Assembly (NCBI RefSeq): GCF_030272615.1
Contig: NC_081410.1
Location: forward strand, 257,845,533-257,909,532
Direction: 5' to 3'
DNA length: 64,000 nt
Source of the DNA: Cryptomeria japonica
Lineage: Eukaryota > Streptophyta > Pinopsida > Cupressales > Cupressaceae
Positions 35,382-46,745 of the stretch are shown piece by piece (the stretch's first letter is position 1; each line of letters starts with the position of its first letter). The position numbers were made by a program, and so were the translations under genes. The notes under the pieces are model-generated. The model had not been told where the DNA came from, did not search any database, and was given only the letters and a program-made list of their open reading frames with translations.

Positions 35382-38276
35382 ATAAATTGATTTTATTCTC
35401 TACAAGATTTCGCCATTAATCTCCTTCATGCAAAACTTGTTAGTTGGTGGCCTTGAAATTTTAACTCCATCATTAATTTGGAAATGGATGACCATGATCA
35501 CGCCTTGACCCCCTTTGACTGCTGATGAGACATCTTTTAATTTTGTTACCACCACCTTTTAATTTTCTTCATCTTCAATAGTTCAGCCCCGTTATCCCTT
35601 GCCACCTTTTTTTCCTTTTAATTTTGCCTCATGGGATACGAGGGAGCATTCTTTGTCTTGTATAGCCTTTCTCGCAAGCCCGTGGGGTCATCATTTTCCT
35701 TGTTTCTCTCTTGCAAGGTAGTAGGGACAAACTTTCCCTTTGTTATTTCCTTTCATCCTGTTAGCCCGCATCGCTATTATTTTTTCACTTAGACCCATGC
35801 AGGGTGAGGTCTCTTCATTATTTATAATCATCTTGCTATCCCATGAAATCATTCCTTCTTATTTGTGTCCCTACAGTGTCGCGGGGACAACCACTTATTT
35901 ATTTTATGTTAGTCTCTCCTGCCAGCCCACGGTGTAATAATTACCCTTTACTGAGGAGCGCAGGGTTGCAGGGTAGCATCTTCCTTGTGAGATATCCTTA
36001 TCCCGCTACCCTGCAGGATAAACTTGCCTATTGAATTAATTGTGTGGGGCATTGAGGTGGCACTTAAAATAGAGCTTAGACCACCTCACTACCAGCCCTC
36101 TACATCATTTATATAGCTGAGTAAACCTTGTGGGGTCACAAGGGTAACATAAAATGCCTTCACTTAAGAGGATTTTTATAGCATGTGACTTCATTACTTG
36201 ACGGTAAGGGGGTTGTGGGAGGTGCAAGCGCCTAGGAAAAAAAAGACTTAGTAAATTTAAAGAAAATAAAAATACAACCCACATACAAGATAATTCACTG
36301 GAAAATTACAACATTCCTAGCACATGGGACCAAACAAACAACAAATTTAAACCCTTTGAGTCATAACTTAAAAATAGGTAACCTGCCCTAGGTGGTCGAT
36401 AGAAAAATAGAATGCTAGGCAATACTTTTATTCGGGAACCTAAGGGATAAAACCCTACTTAGAAAATTTCAAAAACCCTAACCCTAGGGGGGAGCTTGGG
36501 AAACAAAATGCAAGCAAAACATTGAAAATTTACACTCCTAGCAAGACTCTTCTAGATGAATTAGATATGACCTCTAGGATAAATATGTAGAAGCTAGTGC
36601 AACTAGGGACCAAGTTGATGACACTTGTGCAAGATATATTGAAGATTTTTTTGACTTGATTTGGGACTATGATTGATGGTACCCTATAATAGACTTATGA
36701 GAAAGGGCACAAAGACTAACTGAGAATTGATTGATGATGAAGGGTCTCTTGATTTCCAATGACTTTCTAGACAAATGTTTAAACCTGATTCTAAGATAAT
36801 GCTAACACTAAATGAGGACTATTATGGATATGCAATCTATAAGGACCTATGGACTCTAAAGGGTATTTTGATTGCAAAAAGTACTGAGGCAACATGAACT
36901 TTTGGAAATGACCTTGTGATTGTTTGATGAAGCGCCGATTTTAGCCAGTCTATTATTGATCAAAGCTAACTAGGTGAATGTGATATGCAGACTAGAAAAA
37001 TGTGAAATTCTGACATAACCAATGGGAGACCCTAGCAGGATTGGCGAAATGTTAAATATACTAACGTGAAATCATAACTGGTCTTATGTAAAAATCTAAG
37101 TTTTCTAATTTCAATTTGTGAAATGTTGAATTGTTTTTTATGTTTTTTGGTGCAATCTTTTTTTCAAAAGTTTTAGTGTTGAGAAGCACAAAAAACATTA
37201 TAGGTGAAATAAAATGCACATTCAAGTACAAATCCTAGGCTAGAAGAGACAATATTTGTTGGGTTCCCATTGTGGATAAATTTGAACCGCACTTATTCAA
37301 AGCGAATAACTTAGAAGTTTGGTAGCACCAGCTCCCCCACCATGAGACACACTTATCGGGCATACCAAAATTCAAATTTCCAAAGACCCAAAGATGTAGA
37401 AGAACTTGCTATCTCAACTTTGAACTATGAGAATGTGAGATGGCTTTAGAGGTCCGACCTCTTGTGCTAACAAATAGAAGGATTTTGGCTACTAACCATT
37501 GGTTCGTAGTAAGGGCATTCATTTAGGTGGACATACATGTAGTGTTTTGCTAATTAAGAGGTCTCACAACCCTTACGGGTTTTTATGCATCACTGTGTGG
37601 ATTACACATCACACGGATACTGAGGGAGACTTACATCGGTATGACACATCCGCACCTATTGTTCATGAATTTCATCACAAACACATTTATTTATAGTGGT
37701 TCAAAAGTAGCTTGGATTTAGATTGTTACCACTTGTGACGTTCCCTTCCACTCGACCTTAACTGCTTCTTAGGAGGCAGGCCCACTAAGGATTAAACATA
37801 AATGAGCCTAGCACTCCAAACATAGCAAACACTAGTTAATTTTAAGTACCAATCGAAGTGTTATTTAATCTATAAAATCACAGGCAAAATCCTAATCTAC
37901 CCCTGTAAGCAAACGGTTAGTAGTTTTACTATTTTTTCATTGACCAGTTGAAACCACCTCTGCTACACTCTATTTGCCACATGTTATGAACAAAAATTAA
38001 TAACATAGAGAAAACCTCTAAACAAAAATAATTAAATAAAATAGTCGAATGCAAAAAACTAAGTCTATGAATGCAAAACAAGAGACTAATGAATGTGAAA
38101 TACCACCTAGATGCACGAAGTATAGACTTAACAAAGATGAAATAGTTGTCGATGCCGAGAAATGCAAGTCAAATCTGCAAAATAGAACACTTAATTTTTC
38201 ATAATCAGCATTAATATCTATTGGAGTTGAGGAAAAATCAACTTGACTGCTCCCAAAGATCACCTGCATGCAAACC
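35382..38276 (+). other. Unassigned non-coding stretch
   Basis: 2.9 kb with no recognisable gene, LTR border or RNA. The only structure seen is the GC-rich periodic segment at 35.63-36.02 kb, listed separately. ORFs such as 37499-37696 have no motif. Confidence 0.5.
35630..36020 (+). repeat. Diverged array of GC-rich, near-palindromic cores
   Basis: Short cores such as ACCCATGCAGGGTG, TGTCCC...GGGACA and CTACCCTGCAGG recur about every 35-60 bp, separated by T-rich spacers. This looks like a heavily diverged minisatellite, but the units are too different to align with confidence by eye. Confidence 0.35.
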
Positions 38277-38547
38277 TGTCACAAAGGGAGAGAAGCAAAA
38301 AAGCTATGGAGGCCAGAATTCAAAGATCCAGAAAAGAGGAGTCGTATTGACTGTGCAACAAGAATGTAATTCAATAATTATAGTTGTTATGAAAATATAA
38401 AGAGAGAATCCTTATAAAAGGGTACTCGAAACCCTAAAGGAGAAAACCCTAAAGAATTATAAGATTCCTAAGTTTAGCTTAAGCATGGAGTATAATAGAC
38501 AAATAATTAAATAAATAATTATTAGCTAATAAAATATAACTCCAACA
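38277..38547 (-). repeat. Minus-strand LTR (element L), left border tentative
   Basis: Read on the minus strand, TTAAGGGGGGT (38558-38548, a purine tract) is followed by TGTTGGAGTTATATTTT, a standard 3' LTR start. AT-rich sequence with CTTTTATAAGG, a possible TATA box, follows. The end TGTGACA at 38277 is only the first plausible one. No primer site or pol is attached. This suggests the 3' LTR of a minus-strand element whose body was lost. Confidence 0.5.
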
Positions 38548-38558
38548 ACCCCCCTTAA

Positions 38559-39830
38559 GATGAAATTAGAGAGTAGCTAAAAAACAACTAAGGACTAAAA
38601 AAGCATGTAAAAAATGTAGGAAAGCAACAATGGGTCCTGACAACTAGGCTTGGTGAGGTACCCAAGTACAATAAAATCTCTATAAAGTGCAGAAAAAGGA
38701 GAAAACCCTATGGGAACAAAACTCCTCTCCAAGAAGAGATGAAAGCTCAAGTGAAGGACTAAGAAGCTTCCAAACAAGAGTATTCCAGAAGATAGGAACA
38801 AAAGAAGAGAATGAAAAACACCACTGAAGCATGAAATAGCTGCAAACACTGTCGAAGAGTAACTGTTGATCTGAAGAACCTCCACTAAAATAGAACGTGA
38901 CTAGGTAGAGAAGGTTGTAATCTGCATGAGTTCCCTCAAATGACACTACTCGAATCAGATGGAAAACAAAGGCAAACAATTGAACTCAAAGATACAAATG
39001 GCATGAAACACCGTAGCCTGAAGAGCTTATCAATCGAACCAAGGAAGCATTAAAACAATAGGACAAACCTCCCCATAATGTTGAAAAGGGAGAGGGACAG
39101 ATACATCAAAAAGAACAACCAACAAGAATTGCATGACGAAGAACCAGGAACATCGAAGGTGCAGAGAAAGTACATAGTGTCGTGGAAGGAACACTCACTT
39201 GACACACATCATGAGGTTAATGTCATGGAAGGAACACTCATGTGACAAAGGTAGATGACAATTAAAGGCAAACATCAACCCCCCATGGCACTTTTTAAGT
39301 AGTGCATGTACAATAAGGCACAAGATGTGCAAGATCCCAAGTATACAATGCATAGTGTCACTTTATATCAGTGTGTTTACATAAATAAAATGTCATAATG
39401 ATCAGAAGAGACAAAAGACTGGAAATATAGAAAGAACAGCCAAAGACGAGACATCCTACTCAAAGAAAGAGATTCCAGGACCTGAAACATCCAAGATATT
39501 CACCAGAGTGCTAAAAAGAAAAAAACTGAATAAAATATACCTAGAGAAGAATATAGAAAGAAAACTAATATGAATGGAAAGAACAAAGAACAATTTTTCC
39601 AGCGATATAAATTTTTTGAAAAATGGAGGTCGGATGCTCAAGTTATGTCTCCTGAAGTGCAAACAAAACCTCTGGATTTGACCAAAAAAAACACCATCAA
39701 AAAGGAAAAATAAAAAATTCAAACCTCCAAATCTGGATAGATCTTAGAAAGAGCTTTCCGACGATATAAGGTTTGTCAAAAAATGCCTCCATTTGATCAA
39801 GTTACGGCCAAAAGAAAAAAAACCCTCTTG
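38559..39830 (-). other. Non-coding remnant upstream of the minus-strand purine tract
   Basis: 1.3 kb that would be the internal 3' region of element L. No pol domain is visible. It contains two diverged copies of a motif, 39592-39670 and 39749-39806 (TTTCC-A/G-CGATATAA, then AAAAAATG and TCAAGTTA), about 155 bp apart. It ends where the LTR remnant of D begins. Confidence 0.4.
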
Positions 39831-40087
39831 TAGGGCATAAAGTAGTGAAGTTATGGGTGCCATCCCCACCATAGTTTTTCTCTCTAACCAAGAGTTTCTG
39901 CGTAACCAAAATATATGTGTTATGGAGTGAATCATGTATGATTGTTATTTATTTGTTTTAGCTTTATGTTATGTTACAGCAGTTTTTGGTTTATGCTTAA
40001 CAGTAAAGTTATTGTTGAAGAAAAGATTTGAAGTACTAATTCACCCCTGCCCTCTCAGTACATTAGCTTTCCATATTGGGCCTAACA
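39830..40087 (+). repeat. 5' LTR remnant of element D (3' end only)
   Basis: Has the GGTTTTTC/GTTTTTCTC block and ends CCTAACA. U5 hairpin 40033-40039 with 40055-40061 (GTACT.A/T.AGTAC, one mismatch). The left border with older sequence is approximate. Confidence 0.75.
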
Positions 40088-40089
40088 AT

Positions 40090-40101
40090 TGGTATCAGAG
40101 C
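40090..40101 (+). other. Primer-binding site, element D
   Basis: TGGTATCAGAGC, an exact match to the initiator tRNA-Met primer site, two bases after the LTR end. Confidence 0.9.
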
Positions 40102-40149
40102 TTCAATCTTGGAAAAGGGTTTAACAGCCTAAAGAAAAAGATCTTATCA

Positions 40150-41502
40150 ATGGAAGGCTATAAACAATCTCAGAGAATTGTGTATCTACAAGAAGAGTTG
40201 GATCATGTTAATCAAGTGATGGTAGACATGCAAAGACAAATGCAAAAATCATTGAAAGTCAGAAGAAGATTGTCTAATGATTTGCAGGACTCTCAAGAGT
40301 TAGTGGAACAAATTGAGACATCATCTGAGAACAGTATATCTGAAGAGACTGAAGAGATGATTGGAGAACTAAAGGAAAAGAACAAAGCACTGATTGATCA
40401 GCTAAAAGCAATGAAAAGAGGACATGAACATTTCAACACACACATGACTGAAAATCTTGATGCATTGAGGACAGCCGAGGATAAAGTAAGAGATCCAGAA
40501 AGAGAAAAACAACAGCTTGAAGCATTAGTATCTGAAAAGAATGATGAAATCACAAGGTTGACTAGGATTCAATAAAATCTGTCAGATCAATTGGGTTATG
40601 CACATCATGAAACAAATCTAAAAGATGATGAGAATCAAGCATTAAAACTTGAACTATCAAGATTGACCGATGAACTTGAAACAGAGAAGAAATCCAAAGA
40701 AACACTGAAAAAGAGTTATGAAGCATCAAAGATGTTGGATGAGCAACTTAATACAAAAAGATCCAACAAAGTTGCAGGACTCGGTTACAAAGGAAAAGAC
40801 TCTACTGAGAAGGGAATCCACACTACCAAGAGAGGAGAATCATCAAAGCAAGCTGGAAACAAGAAGAACATCAAAGGAAAGAAACTTATTTGCAACTACT
40901 ATGGAAAACAAGGACATACTGCCAACATGTGCCAAATCAAAAAAGGTAAGCAACCGAATGTCACAAGGTCTAATGGTTATTGTTACAATTGCAATAAATA
41001 TGGTCACACATCTAATCAATGTAGGACAAAGTCTGCTAGCAATTATCAGAAGGCAAAATTCAAAGGGTTTTGTAAAAACTGCAATAGATATGGACATAGT
41101 ACCGAGAAGTGTTGGTTTAAGAAAAAGAACTATATGTGGCCTGCACACCGAGCAAATATTAGAAGCTATTGAACTCACACATATCCTAACCGACAATATT
41201 CTATAGTACCATGGGATTACAATACAAGGATATGGTGTGAATATTGTGGAAGATATGGACATATAAGTGCCAACTGCTTTATAAGGTTTGGAATGAACAA
41301 CCAAAGATCATGGAGAAATCTTGGTATGGCATGTTTTCATTGTCACAAAGTTGGACACTTGGCTAGAGATTGCAGAGATCAACCTAGAGGAGACACTGGG
41401 GAAATAAAAGGCAAATGGAAGATGATTTGGAAAAAGAAGGAAATTGTGTCAAATGAAGAAAGCACCTTATCTACCGAGTTAGGTGCACCTATTCCAAATT
41501 AA
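40150..41502 (+). pseudogene. gag: Gag-like protein with coiled coil and five zinc knuckles, element D
   Basis: The ATG at 40150 opens a frame of 450 codons with only two internal stops, TAA 40573-40575 and TGA 41170-41172, and no frameshift. Residues about 5-200 are Glu/Lys/Gln/Leu-rich, typical of a long coiled coil. Then come basic Lys-rich sequence and five CCHC knuckles: CNYYGKQGHTANMC (second Cys replaced by Tyr), CYNCNKYGHTSNQC, CKNCNRYGHSTEKC, CEYCGRYGHISANC and CFHCHKVGHLARDC. Knuckles bind nucleic acid in gag proteins. The 5' position after a primer site supports a gag role. Most copia gags have one or two knuckles, so five is unusual. It is the least decayed long frame here apart from ORF2. 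Confidence 0.8.
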
Positions 41503-42015
41503 TTGGTAAAGGTATGAAGGGACTGCATTCTCTCAAGGTTAAATCTTAATAGTTCCTATTTTATCATGTACTTAATTCAAAATCTGCATAACTAAAGATG
41601 CATTAGGAAATTTGAAATTTTATCAAGTCTTGTGGAAGCCTGTCTAGTCGGTAAATACAGGAAGTTTGGCTACTCGGTAAAAGCATAAAAAGGAAGTGGT
41701 ACCGAGTGCATTTAATGTTTTTTGACCTAACTGCACGAAGCCTGATAAGGTATATTGTGTACTTAAAGCTTTTGCTCGGTCATTTTACACTTACCAAGTT
41801 TTCAAGAAAGCAGAGCAAAGCAATTCAAAGGCGATCAAACCTCCTCTGAAGTGAAATTCAAGGTATTTACATCATTCACAATGCATTGTCAAGCTAGTTT
41901 ACCAATCATATCATTTGTGAATATCTATTTTACATTTGTTTAGTGGAAAGCATCTGTTGTTTAAAAGTTTTCAAACCCTAAGGATCTTTTGTTAAGTGAT
42001 TATCCAAAATTTGAA

Positions 42016-43092
42016 ATGGCACCTAAGATCCAGAAGCCCATTGTTGTTGAGAACATTGAAAAGCCCTCACTGAAATACTCTCTAACTCCCAAAGTAGCAT
42101 CTGAACCAGATGATAAAACTGCATTTTCACTCATTCCGGATAGGGTTTTACTAGTTGAGGATGTTAGATTCTTCACTAAGTGTCGTGGTGAGGAACTAGG
42201 TCATGTCGAAATCAAGGACACATATGATGAATTGTGTACCGATGGAAAATTGGATAGCAAGTATGAACATATTAAAACCAAGGGATTGACCAAAGCCCTA
42301 ACCTATCCCCGAGTCTTCAAACCCCAGTGGGTTAAATTTGTTCTGAGCAGAGTTCATGATGATTTCATGTGGTTAGAGGAACAACCATCCAAAATCACCA
42401 AGGAAATCATTCACTTGATCATCGGTTACCCTATTTTTTATCATGCCCGAGCTCAGAAAATGATATCACAAAAGGAATTGATCACTTTAACCGGAGTTGA
42501 ATCTAATTACAGAGGACTGAAACTGAATAATGTCATAGATGCAGAGCTGAAGTTTGCAATTAGAGTCATAGGTTATTGTTTCTTTCAATTGGCAAAGGAA
42601 AACAATGTACCCTGTGCAGCAGTCAATTTGGCATATAAAATTGTGAAGAAAGGAATGAAAATTGATCTATGCGAAGTATTGTTGAAAAACCTATTTGAGA
42701 ATCTAAACACCATAAGAAAGTCAAAGAAGAACAACTCAGCTAACACACTGAAGTTTGGATCACTTTTGGTATGCATGTTTTTCTATTTTGAGAAATTCTT
42801 TCCATCAGTCGGTAATGTAGTTTGGGAGCTACACCGACCAATCACCCATCAAACCAATGACTTCGTCAAATGGCTAGGTGATAAATTCAATGATATTATG
42901 GATGATTACTTTAGCAAGTTTCAAGAAAAGATGCATAACAGGTATAGATTTCCACCCCAGTTAGTAGAGAAATACAAGGATGACATATGCTTTGAAGTGG
43001 ACACCGACTACTGCTATGTCAATGTTGTGGAACCGAGAACTCAATCTTTGCCACCGATGGGTTATGAAATTGATTTTGACATCACACAATAG
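42016..43092 (+). CDS. Second ORF of element D, unknown function
   Basis: 358 codons without a stop, the longest intact frame in the window. The start chosen is the ATG at 42016 (MAPKIQ); an in-frame TTG 27 bp earlier is ignored. MAPK at the start resembles MAPKRKD of K, which may be chance. The centre is mixed helical (WVKFVLSRVHDDF, near residue 105), then a Lys-rich loop near residue 240 and FFYFEKFFPSVG. There is no signal peptide, RT or integrase motif. Beyond the stop, about 43160-43285 continues in another frame in similar style, so the original protein was longer. It might belong to the extra ORFs known from plant LTR elements. It could be a remnant rather than an active gene. Confidence 0.55.
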   Translation: MAPKIQKPIVVENIEKPSLKYSLTPKVASEPDDKTAFSLIPDRVLLVEDVRFFTKCRGEELGHVEIKDTYDELCTDGKLDSKYEHIKTKGLTKALTYPRVFKPQWVKFVLSRVHDDFMWLEEQPSKITKEIIHLIIGYPIFYHARAQKMISQKELITLTGVESNYRGLKLNNVIDAELKFAIRVIGYCFFQLAKENNVPCAAVNLAYKIVKKGMKIDLCEVLLKNLFENLNTIRKSKKNNSANTLKFGSLLVCMFFYFEKFFPSVGNVVWELHRPITHQTNDFVKWLGDKFNDIMDDYFSKFQEKMHNRYRFPPQLVEKYKDDICFEVDTDYCYVNVVEPRTQSLPPMGYEIDFDITQ

Positions 43093-43289
43093 CAGATAGA
43101 TGCTTTTCTTACATTACCAAGGCATGAGCTACCGATCTGAGATATGATACATATGAAGAAGTTAAAGTGAAAGTTAAGATGAGCATTGTAGTACCAAAGG
43201 CTACCAGGAAAGCAACAAAAATGATCAAGGCATTAACGGAGAAATTTGGAGAAGGTTCTTCCTCCACACCTATCAAGGGCACTCTAGTC

Positions 43290-44354
43290 TATTGGTATTT
43301 TGGTATGGTTTTGTCATTGATGTCAACACCTACTAAAACACTAGCACTTTGGTGATCCAGCAGCATTCACTGGCAAGCAAGTAACTATTGCACAGTTACT
43401 GGTATATGGTTCACTGGTAGGATATAATGTTCACCAGCACTTGGAATGATATGGAAAACACTTGGTAATGTCAAAGACATCATGTGGACACTTTTTTTTG
43501 AAGAATTAATCATTAGTATATTCATATTTGCATATTTGCCTTTACCGGCAAACAGGTCCAGGGTTACCTAGGGTTACACCGGTAGGTTTATCTTTTCTAG
43601 ATCAACATGGCACACTATGGAGATGATTTAATATTGGTGTAAATGCATTAATCTGACATATTTAATCGGTTATTGCATCAGATATTATATTGTTTGTAAA
43701 ATGTTTTATTGTAATATCTTGTAGAGCCAACCTACTAAAATTGGTCTTAGGTTATGGTATAAATGTAAGATCTTATTTGTAAGATTGAATGTGGAATGCG
43801 AAAAAGAATTTTGTGAAGGTATATGCGAGATTAAGAAGAGGTATACATGAAGACATCATTTGAAGGTGAAGCCAGGTTTTTATGAAAGCATATCAGCATT
43901 ACACCGGTACTGAATCCAGCATATGAAGATGTTTCTGTGCAGTACATTCTTATTGGATTTAATCATCCAACTGTAGTCAATGTGACTCCCATTTTTGTGA
44001 TTGAGCAATGAGCTCTAGGCTGTTGGCCTTTTTGCATGTGTAGACCCCATTTATGTACACTTACTATTTGCAGTAGTATCATCTGATTGTGGGTAAGGTT
44101 TCCCGCCATGGTTTTTCCCCTTATAGGGTTTCCACGTACAAATATTGGTGTTATGTGTTGTGGATGACTTTATGTTTATGTTTCATGCATTAATCTTTAC
44201 CGGTATAGCAATTTACTGTTAACACTACCTACCGGCACACTTAACTAGTTTACCAGTATTAAGCATTAAGTTGGTTAAGTGGTTTTTGCTTTGAATTTAT
44301 TGGACAACTGATTCACCCCCCCCCCCCTCTCTCAGTTGTCTCCGGGACCTAACA
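43290..44354 (+). repeat. 5' LTR of element E
   Basis: 1065 bp, starting TATTGGTATTTTGG (the expected TG is TA) and ending CCTAACA. TATAAAT at 43758-43764. Perfect 9-bp U5 hairpin, 44303-44311 with 44332-44340, with a loop of 12 C. GTGGG/CCCGC hairpin at 44089-44106. Confidence 0.92.
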
Positions 44355-44356
44355 AT

Positions 44357-44368
44357 TGGTATCAGAGC
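44357..44368 (+). other. Primer-binding site, element E
   Basis: TGGTATCAGAGC, an exact match to the initiator tRNA-Met primer site. Confidence 0.9.
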
Positions 44369-44410
44369 TTAGTCCTCTTTTGCAGAAGTTTAAAAACTTG
44401 AGGAGATCCA

Positions 44411-45259
44411 ATGTCTACTAATTATTTCAGGAAAGACAGTCCTAAACTTGATGGAACCAACTATGCGATATGAAAGATCAGGATGGAGACACATCTGAAT
44501 TGCATTGGTAAAGACATCTAGGAAGTTACAAAGAATGGTTATACTACTAATGTAGCTGGTCAGACTGCTCCAACTACCTTAGCTAAAGATGAGGAGAATG
44601 ATTGCAAAGCAAGAGAAGCACTTTTAAGCGCATTATCAGATCAACAAATCATGGGATTATTAGATAGGTCTACTGCTAAAGCTATTTGGGATCATTTGGA
44701 AACACTGAATGAAGGAGATTCCACAGTCAAGATTGCAAAACTTGAAAGCTTCCGAGTCAGATATGAACATCTGAAAATGGAAGAAGATGAAAGGATTTCT
44801 GCATTTATGGAAAAAGTAAATGAAATTGTTTTGGGTATTAAATGTTGTGGAGGAACCTTAAGTGAGGATGAAATTGTTTCAAAAATCCTAAGAGGATTGC
44901 CACCAGCATATAAAATGAAGGTTACTGCTATAAATGAGTTGAGAACAATGCCTAATACATCAGTAACTAGGGATACATTGATTGGAAAACTTTCAGCCTT
45001 TGAAATTGAGGAATTTGGTCTTGTTGCTACTATAAAGATAGATTTGGCCTTTAAAGCATCAACATCATCTGCTCCATCATTTTACAAATCAGATTGGATA
45101 GCCTTCTATGCAAGAGAACTTGAAGAAACTAGGAAGGAAAATGAAGAGCTTGAAGAACTTGAAGCACTATTTGCAAGGAAAATGCCAAAAGGTCCAGTCG
45201 GAAGTAAGTATGAAGGTAAAGCACCCTTTAAATGATTCAACTGCAATAAGATTGGTCAT
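44411..45259 (+). pseudogene. gag: Copia gag, element E
   Basis: Starts at the ATG at 44411. TGA at 44471 and TAG at 44518 both replace Trp codons that element A or its relatives keep. From 44651 the frame is open for 194 codons: AKLESFRVRYEHLKMEEDERIS, LPPAYKMKV, a Ser-rich spacer. It is closed by TGA at 45233-45235, exactly at the first Cys of the zinc knuckle (TGT in A). The rest of the knuckle, NCNKIGHMASRC, continues in frame. Confidence 0.9.
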
Positions 45260-45772
45260 ATGGCTTCGAGATGCCCTGATAGACATACTAAACTAAGAGA
45301 AGAAGCTAGAAGAACATACAAGCCTAATCCTGAATATCAGAAATGCAAATTTAAGAAGAGCAAAGACAAATCTTGTTACATTGCTGATGAAGGAGTGACT
45401 GATGATTCTGATGAGGATCCAGCAGACAATGGATGGGTTTTTGTTGCTATAACAGAAGATCTACCGGCACCTACTGCTCAACCGGTAGAACAAGCCCTAA
45501 TGGCTAAAGTTGAAGTAAAGGATGAATGGATCATTGACTCAGGATGTTCACATCATATGACAGGAGACAAAGGTAAATTCTTTAACTTTCAAGAATACAA
45601 TGGAGGTTTAGTAAGATTTGGAGATGACAAAACCTATTCAATCAAAGGTAAGGGTACAATATCTCTTGATGGTAAGAAAAACACTAACAATGTCTACTAT
45701 GTTGAAGGATTAAAGCATAATCTTTTAAGTGTTGGTCAATTGGTTGAGAAGGGATTTCAGTTACAATTTTAA
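45260..45772 (+). pseudogene. pol: Copia gag C-terminus and protease, element E
   Basis: Holds the acidic linker (DDSDEDPADNGW) and the protease active site IIDSGCSHHMTGDKG with DSG intact, ending GLKHNLLSVGQLVEKGFQLQF and a TAA at 45770-45772. The Gln codon that is TAG in A is intact, showing that A and E decayed independently. Confidence 0.9.
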
Positions 45773-45790
45773 AATGGAAAATGCAAAATC

Positions 45791-46745
45791 ATGAATAGAA
45801 CTGGTTTGGAAATTGCAACCGGTAATCAGACAAGAGGTAATATCTTTCATTTGAATAACAATGAAAAGGCATGCTTGATTGCTCATATAGATGAAAGTTG
45901 GTTATGGCATAAGAGACTCTATCATGTAAACTTTGATTGCATGGTGAAGATCAGTACTTCTAAGGCAGTTAGAGATCTACCTAAAATTGTGAAACCTCAG
46001 AATACAATTTGTAAGGAATGTCAATTTGGAAAACAAGTTAGAGCTAGTTTCAAAAGTATTCCAAAAAAATCCAATAATGCTCTTGATTTGATTCACACTA
46101 ATTTATGTGGTCCAGCTAGAACTAAAAGCTTACAAGGTGATGGATATTTCATGCTAATTATTGATGATTATTCTAGAATGTGTTGGGTCACTTCTCTCAG
46201 AGAAAAATCAGAAGCACTTGGAAAGTTCAAACTGTTCAAAGCAATAGTTGAAAATGAAACCGGTAAGAAAATCAAATGTTTAAGATCAGAACAAGGAGGT
46301 GAATTCAAATCTAAGGACTTTAATACATTTTGTGAAGTGAATGGAATCAGAAGACAGTTATCAGCACCTCAGACACCACAGTAGAATGGAGTTGTTGAAA
46401 GGAAAAATAGAACTATCTTGTATGCAGCAAGAAGTATGTTATCTGAAACAAATTTACCACATATATATTGAAGAGAAGTAGTTAGCACAGTCATCTATAC
46501 ATTCAACAAAGTTCACATCAAATGTGAAACCGGTAAGACCCCTCATGAACTATGGTTTGGTAATACTCCTACTCTTAAGTATTTTAGAATTTTCGGAAGT
46601 AAATGTTATATTAGAAGGGATGAGTATATTGGCAAATTTGATCCTAGAAGTGATGAAGGAATATTTCTTGGTTATTCATCTAAGAGCAAGGCATATAGAT
46701 GTTTTAATAAGAGATTGCAGAAAATTGTTGAGAGTACAAATGTAA
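45791..46745 (+). pseudogene. pol: Copia integrase, element E
   Basis: N-terminal zinc segment (WLWHKRLYHVNFD ... CKECQFGKQ) and core. The first catalytic Asp is Asn (IHTNLCGPA) and the second lies in SEQGGEF, Glu instead of Asp, so the site is dead apart from the stops. TAG at 46382-46384 hits the Gln-Gln-Asn-Gly motif and TGA near 46470 replaces the Trp of YWRE. The C-terminal piece 46524-46745 is in another frame. Confidence 0.88.

Larger units (their letters stand above)
39830..43289 (+). mobile_element. Element D: LTR element with two non-pol ORFs, truncated
   Basis: Contains the 3' end of a 5' LTR (about 39830-40087), a perfect primer site, a gag-like zinc-knuckle ORF and a second ORF. 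No protease, RT or integrase is seen before element E interrupts D at 43290. Anything beyond that is lost with the E/F rearrangement. D may be a non-autonomous element that depends on others for pol. Confidence 0.72.

Noticed and set aside
40843-41304. Minus-strand ORF of 153 codons opposite the zinc-knuckle ORF of D
   Set aside because: It is the shadow of the plus-strand knuckle frame, which has clear CCHC motifs. The same holds for the 40718-41206 plus-frame ORF.
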